Of a stretch of DNA of 64,000 nucleotides, positions 21,770-33,107 are shown piece by piece. Position numbers and translations under genes: made by a program. The notes beneath the pieces were generated by a model that had not been told where the DNA came from, did not search any database, and was given only the letters and a program-made list of their open reading frames with translations. Origin of the DNA: Capitulum mitella (taxonomy: Eukaryota > Arthropoda > Thecostraca > Pollicipedomorpha > Pollicipedidae); assembly GCA_030062745.1 (NCBI GenBank), contig CP099848.1, positions 13,677,568 to 13,741,567 of the forward strand, written 5' to 3'. The stretch's first letter is position 1, and every line of letters starts with the position of its first letter.

Positions 21770-23514
21770 TGGGCTTCACCTGGTCCGCTGACCCGAGCAA
21801 CGCGGCATTGGCAACAGTCCCCAGTATGGCGAACGGCATGTCAGGACGAGGCAGGCTGTTCAGCGTGCGTTTAGTTCAGCCGTTACATTATGAGAAGCTG
21901 TGATTATATGTCCTCGTTCTTTACTCACTCTCCGAATGTTTTTCAACTAGACACCGACGCTTCGCTGGGTGGCGTCACTTTTGAGTACGGCTCGAACTTC
22001 GCCTGTTTTATTGTCGTTCGAGAACCTTTAGGTTAAGAATTGCCGCGCAGGCAGAATAAATCGAGCGGCATTTCGAACAGGGTTAGTTGGTTTAACTAGC
22101 GCGACGAAGAATATAAAACCCGTGTTGCGGGACAGTGAGTCGTGCGCTGGTGTCTGCTGTCTCGCTGGCGTTGTATCGAATCGGCATTTCTCTCCGCCTA
22201 CGCTTTGTAGCAACCAATGACACGGCTGCCACAATCACTGGGACCGGGTTTTTATTTAATGTATTATCTTGACTACGGCACAAGTCATGGCATGGAGCCT
22301 GTATGTTATGGCTGAAGGTAGCAGGACCAGTTGCACTGCTTGCTGGGCGTCTGGCTACGGTTTATCCTTGAAATGGGTATTGTAATTCCAATGCTGTATC
22401 AACCGAGTGCTGCCGTTTGCCGTAAAAAATGCCCGACTCAAATACATTTGTGATTTTACGAGCGGTGACTGCAAACGGTCTCCTGTACCGGTCCATCTGT
22501 CAGAACCTACGCCGCGTCGTTCTGCTCCTTAACATGGGTGTGGTTTTTGCAAAATGACTGTGGGTGCCCAAAAGACATGAGGACATCCATGTCTTACGTA
22601 TCGGGGGAAGGGGGGTTGGGTTAGGCGTCTTGCCTTAAGCTCAGAGGAATGAATAAAAAGGTATTACGGGAGGTGAATTACAGAAGGATGTGCAGGCAAA
22701 TCATGGATGGCTTTATAAGCGGCGACATCCTTAAAGTGAATATATATCATGCGAATGACAAGTGCTTTTTGATTACCTTAGACAAAAAAAAACAGTTCAC
22801 GCATTTTACTTCATGTATTTGTCGACAGTGCATCGGTGCGCGAAATACAGTAACAGAGCACTAGAGACGGCAACCAATCAGCGAGCAGCAAATACCGTAG
22901 GTAAACCTTGGGCGCACCCGATGCTTACCCAATCCTGCTATACCAGACAGTTGTAAACGGCAGCGACGATTGTTTTGACAAGCAACACCAACGTATTTCT
23001 ACCTATTCACGTAATGCATACCTGCGGGGGAAATTCGTGGAACTGCAGCGGTACTTCCCTGAATCCATGATGACCACCTTCATAATTCTGGTGTTCATCA
23101 GCTGCTGCCAGCTTCTACGTGGCTGAGGCTAACGATACGTTAACACGTTTCATCGGTGATTTTAGTGGCGAAAAAAGCTGGGGTAAATAGATTAAACTTG
23201 GCAGCCAACGTACTTACCCCAGCAAAATATGAGCTATCGAGAGCGAGTTGGCAAGAATGAATGGTACCTAAGCTTCGATTCATAAAGATATCGTCTTCAA
23301 TCGTATGTGTACGGCTAAAAATCACGATATGAGTTGATGCACTCCGTTTAATGGAGGACCTTGCACCATGACTCAGTTTGGCAGTTTTACTTGGACAGTA
23401 GTGGGGAAAACTAACTGGTGGGTGACAATCGAGTAAATAAGGTTCCATTACTGCTGGCAAAGCTGATTTTAGGCGGTTCACATCACGGGCCTGAGATTAT
23501 AACTATATCTGAAT
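21770..23514. other. Intergenic region without recognisable genes
   Basis: AT-leaning sequence between the sno poly(A) signal and a hAT-like element. The open frames are short with no family resemblance and no GC-rich exon-like block. A G-rich run lies near 22600-22620. Confidence 0.5.
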
Positions 23515-23695
23515 CAGGGGCGTCGATTTCTGTAAATGATTGGGGGGCCGAGCCGAGGGCCTGACAACCTAACCTCCTCCCAAATGTAGGTTTCTCAACG
23601 GATTTAGCCTTTATTTTCAGCAAAGGAAATTTATGAGTATTTTTGTTACTATTCATCAAACAAAAAATTGCACATACCATCACGTATTTGAATAT

Positions 23696-24063
<368 letters not shown>

Positions 24064-24117
24064 ATCAACACTGGGTGGGTCAGGGCCCTCACAAAAGAAT
24101 GTAAATCGACACCCCTG

Positions 24118-26391
24118 ATATGAATGCTTAAAGATACTTTGAGTGGTGGGTGCCCAAGTCGTATTATGGGTGCCCATTTCCATTTCGTGGGTGCCGGGGC
24201 ACGCACAAAGAGATAGGAAACCACACCCCTCCTAAGCCCAGTCCTTGCTAATGCCTTTAACATAACGAAAAACCTACCGGGTCGTGGACGCGATCAAGTG
24301 TGGAACTTGGAGGAAGTTCTGGGCGGGATTTACCTTCTCTGCACGAATACCGTGAAGTCCTTTGCTAATCATCCAAAATGCCAGCGACCCAAATATGGTT
24401 TGAGAAGGGCCAAAACAGTTCCAGAGCGGCTCGGCCCCTCCTGAAGACATAAGCCTCCCATAGTGCGAATACGACTCTTCGGGACAGCCCGAGGCTCGTA
24501 CCAGCGCGCCGTCGCCATTAAGCCCAAATATGTGCTGACGTTAATATATGTTATAAATTATCGGCCATTATACCCAATTATCTATGACACTTTTCTACTA
24601 GTCTGGTGGCCATTCGTGAATCCTGTACGTTCTCGAAGGGGTCCGGGTACGCAACCGGAATTTTCCTCGGGAGGGGAGAGGGGCAAATGCCAAATTTCGT
24701 CATATGCCACTGGCATATGATGAAATGTAAAGGAAAAGGCCGCAATTTATGTCACTGATGTCATAGTTAATGCACAGAAAAACATATACTGTTTAATTCT
24801 GTAGCATATGTATGATCACTTTTCCGTATTCGTGCGAAATCGCTCATCTATTGTAGACCACTTGGCTCAGGGGGGCATGTTCCCATGCCCCCCCAGGCCA
24901 CATCCCTGAAGGGGTTCTACCTTTGCTCTGAAGGGCGACCACCCCTTTGCCCCCCCCTCCCCCGCTACGTCCCTAATCCACGTCCTCACTTCCTCAGAAC
25001 TGTCAGCGTTGCATTAAATGGGCGTAAAACAAATTATCCTTTCACATGGGGAAAAACGGTCTCCAAATTTTCCGATATGTTCTTGGGTAGCATCTGAACC
25101 GAATCAGTACAAGTCAAGCTAAATAGTTCATGACGTCAGAACCATGCAATGTTGCAAGATTGGTCGCGCTTAGTGGCGCTCCAGGGTTGTGGAGTGGGGT
25201 TTTGGCAAGTGCGGCGATTCAAGGACGTGTAAAGATTGCGGTTGCAGACGTCGGCGAGCTGCGGACAAGGTAAGCGCCGAATTGCAGGATATCGACGGCG
25301 ATGACGCTTTGGAAACACTCCTGCTATGTCAGACTGGGAGAAACAATGAGTACGAAGAGTGAGCAAACCGTAAAAAGACTCCGCCTGCGTTCGTCATGAT
25401 TGTTGCCGCGTTCACCCTTCGGCGTTTGTGGTCCGCACCAGACTTTTGCTACTCACAAAATGACGAGTACTGTGTGCGGGGGAATCACGTGTCCTGAACT
25501 ACGATGAAGGAGATCCCATCTGATCTGTGTTGATGTATACAAGCAGGAATTTATAAGAGTAGTAACAAGCAAGACTAATCAACAAACCTGTATGGGTCTC
25601 ATCCGTCCACTGCGTATGTAGGAAGATTCTACGTGGCTGGGAAAGGAGTTTCAAGGTCATGATTTGCGTGACGTCATGGGTACTCTCAGACGAAATTGCG
25701 TTCGGTAAGATTGCCACCTAGTTAGAATCTTTTGATGCATGTCACTCGTGGATACAGATGAGAATGTGGGATAGATTCCAGTCATTTGCTCAGATGTTGG
25801 AAGGGAAATAATAATGGCCCTTATTTGCACACAACATTTTAGGAAAATCGTATCTGCCAGCAATCAGAATGATCTGTGTTACATTCAAAACATCTTGATT
25901 TACATACCAGAATGACTGGAATTGTTACAGGCTTTGAAAGTAACCATACTGTCATTGCCTTGGATGTTTCCCATCTTGCTTGACTTACCATTTCTGGGAT
26001 GGCTGTTCTGTCATGAAGGGCAAAAACAGTTTTATGCCAGGAGAGACTTTGTTTTTCACACATAATGCATGAATTCATATTAGGCTCACTGTTATGGCTG
26101 CAGGCCATCTTCAGGAGACTCATTAAGATGGCCTTGGGCTGAAAATAGGGTTGTCATTATTCTGTGGCATCACTACGTGGATGCATTGGGAACGCCACGT
26201 TGCGTTGCACTCGCGTCCTGTTCACTCAGCATCTGCTGCCGGGAGATGACTTTTGGTTGCTGGTCTCCGGGATATGCCTCTGTTCAATTGACCTCTTCAG
26301 CTGAGTGGTACCTCCACACAAGATCGTTTCAGCATGAATTGCGACCGTCGTTTTATACCCAACGCATGTCATTCTCTGCAGTTATATACCA
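24118..26391. other. Intergenic region upstream of the Ig-domain gene
   Basis: No gene is recognised. A near-perfect hairpin lies at 24694-24726 (arms 24694-24709 and 24711-24726). A C/G-rich hairpin and a solitary transposon-end-like sequence ending CCCGCTACGTCCCT lie at about 24870-24975. From about 25860 to 26165 the sequence is almost free of CpG. A reverse-strand open frame of 94 codons at 25839-26123 has no recognisable family. A 5' exon with a signal peptide for the Ig gene may lie in or before this stretch, but I cannot point to it. Confidence 0.4.
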
Positions 26392-29300
26392 GGCGCAATG
26401 TTTGGAACGGGAGGGTCCAGCTGGAGCTTTGGTCCGGGCACTGGCGGCTTCAGCAGCAGCTCCAGCAGCAGCAGCAGCAGCGGCGGCGGTGGCACAAGCA
26501 CCTCGTCCATCAGCCAGTCGCAGCCGGGTGGTCAGGTGACGCTGCAGTGTTGCGTTCCTCCGTACAGCCACGTCGTCTGGTGCAGACAGGGTTAGTGTCC
26601 TCGCCCACTAACGGAGACCCCATGGCAAGGTTGGGAAAGTGTTGTTTTTTGGTGTCGAAGAACGCCAAAAAATACTTGAACCAAAAACATTTGATACTCC
26701 AAAAGTTTGATCTTGTACCTTCTCAAAAAAGCTACATTATAACCATGTTGGCAATTTTTTATCTTTGGCAAGCAAATGATTCTTGTCTCCATTCAGTACG
26801 AAGCAATTTGGATGGCATAACTGACTTAAACCAGTATTATTCTTTGCAAAGTGTTGTACTCCAGAACGAAAATTATGCTCTGACACAAAGGACAAAAGCA
26901 AATTTCAAACCTTGCTCCATATCCACATTGTTTTCACGATTATCCGGATAATTAGGCTGCCTGATGCTAAATTTGGTTTTCTGACTTACGTCCCGGGGCC
27001 CTATTGTGTTTAAGGCGGATGATATTTTGGTTTTGTTATATACTTTAGTGCGTTAATGAGCGTGTTTGTAATAAGTGATTAAGGTAGAATACAGAAAAGA
27101 ACACGAAAATAAATTAATCCTATATTTCGGTCACGGGCCTTCCTCAGGTAGAAAAGCTTCCAGGGGTAGTTTTTTCAAAAAGACAAAACACCGACATCGA
27201 CGAATACGAAAATTAACATGTCCATGCAGGAAATGTGCATCCATCATAATAAAGCACCACCATTTAACGAATCCAAGGCAAAACGACCGCGACAACCAAC
27301 GACGTAGCGTTTACTGTGACATACTGGTATCTGTAATATGGACATATTATATATAGACATATGGCTAACTGTTGGTATGGGTACCACTTAACTACTGGTA
27401 TGGGATTTGAGGTAACAGGGTGAAATACGGGTGTTGAGGGCAGCCCTTGCATTACGAATTTTAATCGATTCCTCGGTTTTGAGTTCTGTTACGTCATTGC
27501 AAGGCCAGATAATTTCATTGGGTAGAGGTTTAAATGCAGTGTGGCCAGATTCATTTCGGATCGGGTGTCAAGATGTAGCAAAAAATCAAAAGATGTAAAT
27601 ATTTATCGCTGAAAGATGTCAAAATCCTGGAGGGAAGAAGCGTTAGGATGAGATTCTGCACTGCAAGGATGCAACATCAGGATTTGGAAACATGCAATTT
27701 GCTGCCAAAATGGTGTTCAGATGTAATATTTCTACAGTTGGGATGCATCTATTTTCGTGCTGAGATGCCATTTTCCACCCAAAATTGCAAATTGTTTATT
27801 GTATGTTTTGCTGTACACATTGTTTAAATTTAATGCTCACATGTGGGCGAGATGTTCGAAAATGGTTGCCCGGGGGCTTGTTGAAGATACGGGTTATTTT
27901 CATTTTTATTTTTATTTTTTTACTTACGGTTGAAGTTAGGAACCAGTGAATTGATTAGCTGCATGCCAGTGTAAAATTCGAGCATTTTGCGACGAACTGG
28001 TCTTCCATCAATTGTGGAACTGGTGGGGAAGGGGCGGACGTTGGTTGCCAGTGTTGCGCTTATGGCTAAAAAATTGTCACCACGTCTGAGAGCGGCGTAA
28101 CATGGAACGAGGCTAAACAGATATGATGGAAATGCGATACCAGGTTCATGGAAGATCCAAGAGCAGTAAATAGACACAAAATAGGCATATAATGTCAAAT
28201 GTTTTGTTCGCCGGAATGCGCAATGTTTTGTAAATGGCAAAAGTTTTGTTCGCCGGAATGCTATCTCATATTATCTCAGAATGCTATTTCATGTTGTGAT
28301 CATATGAATGTTATGTCAGAGAGCTTGCAAAGTTCGCGAAATCTGTTTTGATATCGTAAGGGCTTTTTTATCAAATGCCTGGAGGTTGAGCACAGAACAG
28401 ACAGCATGGAAAGTTTGCGTTTTTAACGGCATGGCGTTGAGTGTGCATTTACGTCTTTGTATCTTGGTTCCAGTAAAAATGGCGTAGCATTTTTGCTATG
28501 CTATGCTGTGCTGCATGCTTAATACATAGTTGTATTCTGGGCCTTTTTTCCAAAATGGGAATAATCGTTTCCTGGAATGCTGTCAGCCTTGCTAAGCACT
28601 AGATAAGGTGACCGGATAGGGTTCCACCCTGGCCTGGGTGGAGAACTACAGCCAGTTGCCGCCGCTCTGTCGGCCCTCCGGCCTCCGACTGAGACCGCTG
28701 GCGTCCCCCCTGCAGACGGCGACCGGCGCCGGGAGCTGGCCCGGGACGGCAGACTGACAGCCGGCGACCCGCGCTATCGGCTGGACGTCGGCCGCGGCTT
28801 CCACGTCATGACGGTACGTGCGCGCGCGGCTCCAACACCAGGACGGCACGTGCGCTGGCCGCTCCTACATCATGACGGTACGTGCGCGGGGGAACGTTGT
28901 TCTTTTCTGAGGCTCTGGTATGCTTACGTGCGTCCGTTCGTGATGCATTAACACGCATACGCTTACGTACCCGCGTGCTGGGATACTTGCGTCCATGATG
29001 TGTAATCTTGTTTATGTCGTCGTCGCCGAACTAAGGTAAAGGGAATACGCCTCAGAGAGTTAAGGTAAAGTAAATGCACTTCAGAGAACTAAGGTGAAAT
29101 AAATACACCTCAGAGAACTAAGATGAAATGAATGTACTTCAGAAAAGGCACCCAACCGTTAGTGTCCGTCCGGAAGTTGGGGTGTCCGGTAATCGTAAAT
29201 TCTCATGTCCACGTCTTATTCTCAATGTGTATGTGTATGCTCGCAAATGCGCCCTTCCGGCACGAAGTTTCTGGGCCCTGGCGCATGTGACGGTGATTTG

Positions 29301-30277
29301 ACCTGCACATCAGTACGTATATTTGCCCTAAAACCACCTTGTATTCCGTTTGACACTCGGACGGAGCTCTGATTTGTAACGGCCGCTCCTTCTGACAGGC
29401 TTATGACGTGCGTCGGTGCGCGTTTCTGCCACAGATTCAGCCCACGCGAACGTCAGACACGGGCGTGTTCTTCTGCGAGAGCACGGAACCAGGAGGTCGA
29501 GTGTCGACTCATCGCTACGTTGTAAGTCAGGAAAACCGTGCGGTTCGATTGGGGCACGGCTTCTCTGACTGCGAGGGACCGGTGCATCCGCCGTTGCATA
29601 GATGGTTGTAACTTGCTAGCATCGATTTGACCCTGGTCTCGCTCATATCGATTCAACCTGTTTTTTTTTTTAGCATGTTTGACTACCCCCAGTATGTAAT
29701 CTTGAACCAGACGCTGGTGCTCCGTCGGCACCCAGCAGGAGTGCGAGCGTGGCTTAAAGCATCGTCAGGGTTGTTTTGGGATGGCGTAGCTGTCGGCTCG
29801 GTTGTCTGTTGCGCGAAATATCCATCACGACGCGACAGCCGGCAGAGTTACGAGGCTGAAGACCGCTGTAGAGGAATGCGCGTCACAAACGAACCTACTG
29901 CTTGCCAGAAAAAGGCCTCCGGCTTGTGATAAGCTGCTGCATAAACAAGGCATAATCTTGAGAACATATTTGTATTCGGATCTCGGTGGAATTCGAGTTA
30001 TCTCCGTTTTGCACCCAAATTTAAATGCGGGATCCTTATTTCGTCAATTGGGCACTGCGTCGTTCTGTCTGGACAGCACGTTTTCTAAGCAAACGAAATG
30101 TCATGTTAAGGCCACCGGTAGTCTTGGCGCATATCTGCTTGGGAACACCCCTTGCCGAATCGTGATGCAATATTCGTCATAAATATTTCTTGTCTTTGCT
30201 GATGACGCTCGACACAATGCTATGAGGTTAGTAATTTGATCTGGTATTGTACCTTGTTTCAGCTGAGCATCGGCTGA
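26392..30277 (+). CDS. Small protein with one V-type immunoglobulin domain (partial 5')
   Basis: Exons 26392-26590, 28716-28813 and 29435-29521 join in phase, with a likely 5-codon last exon at 30263-30277 (acceptor TTGTTTCAG, then Leu-Ser-Ile-Gly-stop). A Gly/Ser-rich leader that includes a run of 10 Ser is followed by one Ig fold. The B-strand Cys is in GGQVTLQCC, the C-strand Trp in HVVWCRQ, the E-strand in FHVMTIQP, the F-strand Cys in SDTGVFFC, and the G-strand would be HRYVLSI. The two extra Cys (LQCC, WCRQ) could make a second disulfide. No signal peptide is visible in the first exon, which has acceptor-like sequence before it (ATACCAG at 26385-26391), so a leader exon is probably missing. 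It resembles arthropod cell-surface or secreted Ig proteins; the exact family is not recognised. The first intron holds family A copy 2. Confidence 0.6.
26626..26914 (-). mobile_element. hAT-type MITE, family A copy 2 (inverted)
   Basis: This 289-bp element has termini CAAGGTTGGGAAA and the complement of CAAGGTTTGAAA. Its interior is the reverse complement of the copies at 12820 and 63543. The flanks CCCCATGG and CTCCATAT keep only a weak 8-bp duplication, suggesting an older insertion. It lies 35 bases inside the intron after the first visible Ig exon. Confidence 0.72.
27920..28240 (-). other. Unidentified reverse-strand open frame of 106 codons in the Ig-gene intron
   Basis: The frame ends at a donor-like ACCGTAAGT and includes the word IDGRPVRRKMLEFY, which looks protein-like. 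I cannot assign a family. It could be an exon of an antisense gene, a decayed transposon gene fragment, or chance. GC content is ordinary and unlike the GC-rich real exons around it, which argues against a host gene. Confidence 0.2.
29029..29145. repeat. Four-unit 31-32 bp minisatellite
   Basis: Four units match the pattern GAACTAAGGTGAAATAAATAC followed by CCTCAGA. They lie in the intron between the second and third visible Ig exons. Confidence 0.88.
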
Positions 30278-31260
30278 GAAGGTGTCTCCGGCGGACAGGG
30301 GCAGCTGGCGGTGAAGCTGACGTGGTGGAAGTGGTGATGACGTCCTTTCTGGTCGCCCTCGCAAATCGGGATGCAGCGGCGTCACCGTCGGCCGACAGTT
30401 TTTCCAGAAAGGGGGCACGAAGCGTCAAATGAGTTGTAAACTGTCGAACGGCAGCGTGGAGCTGCAAGTTCTTCAAATATATACGTGACCCTATTGAAAT
30501 TTTTTGGTGATATCAACCATATTTATTCCCCGGACCAATAATGGTCAGCATGTCAGATGAGTCTTGATGGGTTCAGCATGTGCAGTCTTTCACTGAACGA
30601 TGAAGCAAGGTCATGCTCGAACGGTGCGGAAGCAGCAGGCGTTGATATGATGCACCTTTGCTGCATATCTCTTTGTCGATAGCCAGTATGACTAGCTAAT
30701 GCACAGACCGCTTGTGTTTGTATTTCGTAGCCGTCTGATCGGTGCTATGCGGGTTCTCAAATGAATTGTGTGGCTTTGTCAAAAGAATAGCACTAACCCT
30801 GCAGATGCAGATGCAGGTAACGTGCAGATGGCCATTTGAGTATCTGTGCCGTTTAACAATCCTGGACGCCTTGGAAGGACTTCTAAATAAATCGTAAATC
30901 ATCGTAACTAAATTTCTTCTCGTGCACTTTGGACATTTCGTACTCGTCCTGTGACGTCATGTGGTGGATGGTCGTAGAGTCTCCCAGAATGAGTCCTCAT
31001 TTCAATAATGGCGCGGATAAGTCGTTTCTGGTGGTATAATGGAACCATACGAGAAAGCAAACCAACGACTGACTGGCGCCCGACGAGGCAGAAGACTTGA
31101 CTGAAGACACGGACGCTTTAGCCCAGGAGGCTGTGCGTCCTAACCCACAGCAAACAAACAAACAAACAAACAAACAGACACAAGAAAATAACGTTTGCAG
31201 ATGAATAGTTTTCATTGCTTGGTGGCCTTTTTTTAATAAAATAAACTCTGTCCACAGCGT
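29522..31260. other. Last Ig-gene intron, 3' UTR and intergenic space before KTI12
   Basis: Apart from the small candidate last exon at 30263-30277, I see no coding exon. AATAAA occurs at 30886-30891 and 31235-31240; either could end the Ig transcript. A short (TTTG)n run lies near 31145-31175. Confidence 0.4.
31235..31240 (+). terminator. AATAAA, candidate poly(A) signal of the Ig gene
   Basis: This AATAAA lies 79 bp before the KTI12 start codon. If used, it would place the end of the upstream transcript inside or next to the KTI12 promoter. The alternative signal at 30886-30891 leaves more room. Confidence 0.3.
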
Positions 31261-31261
31261 G

Positions 31262-33107
31262 AGGAAACGGTCGTTAACTGGCCATTGTGAAAGAGATGTA
31301 ATACTGCCCTAGGGGAAGATGCCTCTAGTTGTCTTTACTGGATACCCAGCTTCTGGGAAATCCAAAAGAAGCAAGGAGTTGTGTGAAGCACTCAAAGTTT
31401 CCTGCCAACAAAATGTATCAATTATATCTGAGAATGATTTTGTTGATGACAGAAACTACATCTTTTCATGTAAGTGCTAATGGTGCTAAATCCTATGCAT
31501 TAGTATTTTAACAATATCCAATTGGTATAACATTGAGTTAACAATGTATAAACAATGAGTCTCCTGTACTAAAAGAAAAACATTTTATTCAGCTGCAGCA
31601 GTGTTTTCACAGAAATACCCAAAAAACCCAAAATGATCAGTTTATATATTAACATCACCAGAGTTTTTTTTTAGGTCCTGGGGTCTGATATGTAAGCAAG
31701 TTGTCAGGTGCAAGTCTGTGCAGAAGTCAAGGAAATGATATCTGGAATGATGCCTAGTCCTGGTGTCATGGTTATTGTGCTGTATTTTTATTTTTTCAGC
31801 ATCTCACCAAGAGAAGGATGTGCGTGAAGCTGTGAAAGGAGAAGTTGCTAGGTAGGTAGTACAGATGTGTTCATGTCATTTTCATTACATTCCTGGTTTG
31901 ATGCAGAATGGCATCATAATACAGATGTGGAAAGTGGATTAGTTGGCATTGTTCTCTCAGTCTTTGGGCATGTTATGGTGATATATGGAAAAAGTATAAG
32001 TGTAATTTCCCAAAGCTTAGCAATCTGAGGAAGCATGGTATATGGCATTTCATGTAGGATGTTCCCAAAGCCTGCAAGCCAGACATCCTTCTGAACTTGG
32101 AGACCTCCAAACCAGAGCATAATGCACTTCAATGGTCAGAACCACAGTGAGCAGTCACAGTGGTCTCCCATGTGCAAGAGTACCCCAAAATATGTATTCA
32201 GGTAACATTAAAAAATAGCTCTGTCATACACTGGCACAGGTCTATGGCAAGGTGTGCTTATGTATGCTTGTGACAGTTGCCATGGCAGCAACATGGGATG
32301 TGAATATTTCTGTAATCTGGGCCAGTGTGTATCAAACACATAAGCAGAGATGGCTTTCTTTCACTTCCTTCCTTCCTTTGTTTAGTCACCACCTGAGGCA
32401 GCACTTGCCTGATGAGCTGTTGGTACCAGAGTGGCATGCTGCTCTTGCTGACCCTGCTGGATTTTATTGTGACCTGCGACCACCTGAGTGATGGTGGGCA
32501 ATAATATTCTCTGACATTAACAGCTCTTTCCTCATGTTTTATGAGACAAGAGGTTGCAATACCTGCAACCTCATTGCAGATTAGCGCAATAGAAGTCTGT
32601 CTGTGCCTGTACATCAGAGAAAAAATATGCCTACAGAGTTACTTAAAACACTTGACAAATTACGAGCATCAGTTAGGCAGTTGCCATGGATAGAAAACCA
32701 CAAGTAACTGTGTGTTTAATTTTATGTTGTGTTTCCCAGACAGATATCTCATAAAGACATAGTCATTCTCGATGCTCTCAACTACATCAAGGGATACAGA
32801 TATGAACTGTTCTGTATCAGCAAGAACTGTGGGACACCACAGGTCACCATCCACTGTGCAGTAAATGCAGAGCAGGCATGGGCCTGGAATGAGACTCGCC
32901 CTGAAAATCAGAGGTTAGCATTCCAAATGTGCAATTTCTTAAACTACTGGGTGGTTGTTACTCCACCAAGGTAATTTCAGTCATGTCTCTGGAAATGTTT
33001 GAGTTTGTGTAGCCCTATTCATATGCTGTGCTTCTGTGTTTGCCTTTCTTGACTACTTGTGCAAATCTGTTCCATGAGTTTGTCATTCTCAGTAATGAAA
33101 CAGTTGA
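31262..33107. other. CpG-depleted block over the 5' half of KTI12
   Basis: Over about 1.85 kb I count only about eight CG dinucleotides, and none in exon 1 (31319-31469). The 175-bp exon 4 at 33247, by contrast, contains dozens. TG and CA are correspondingly common. The change at about 33.1-33.2 kb is abrupt. Loss of CpG with gain of TpG/CpA is the known footprint of germline cytosine methylation, which in many arthropods is concentrated in the 5' part of housekeeping genes. Confidence 0.7.

Noticed and set aside
24865-24975. Possible complete small transposon around CAGGGGGGCATG ... CTACGTCCCT
   Set aside because: The two ends do not match each other and no target duplication is visible. 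At most it is a hairpin beside a solitary element end.
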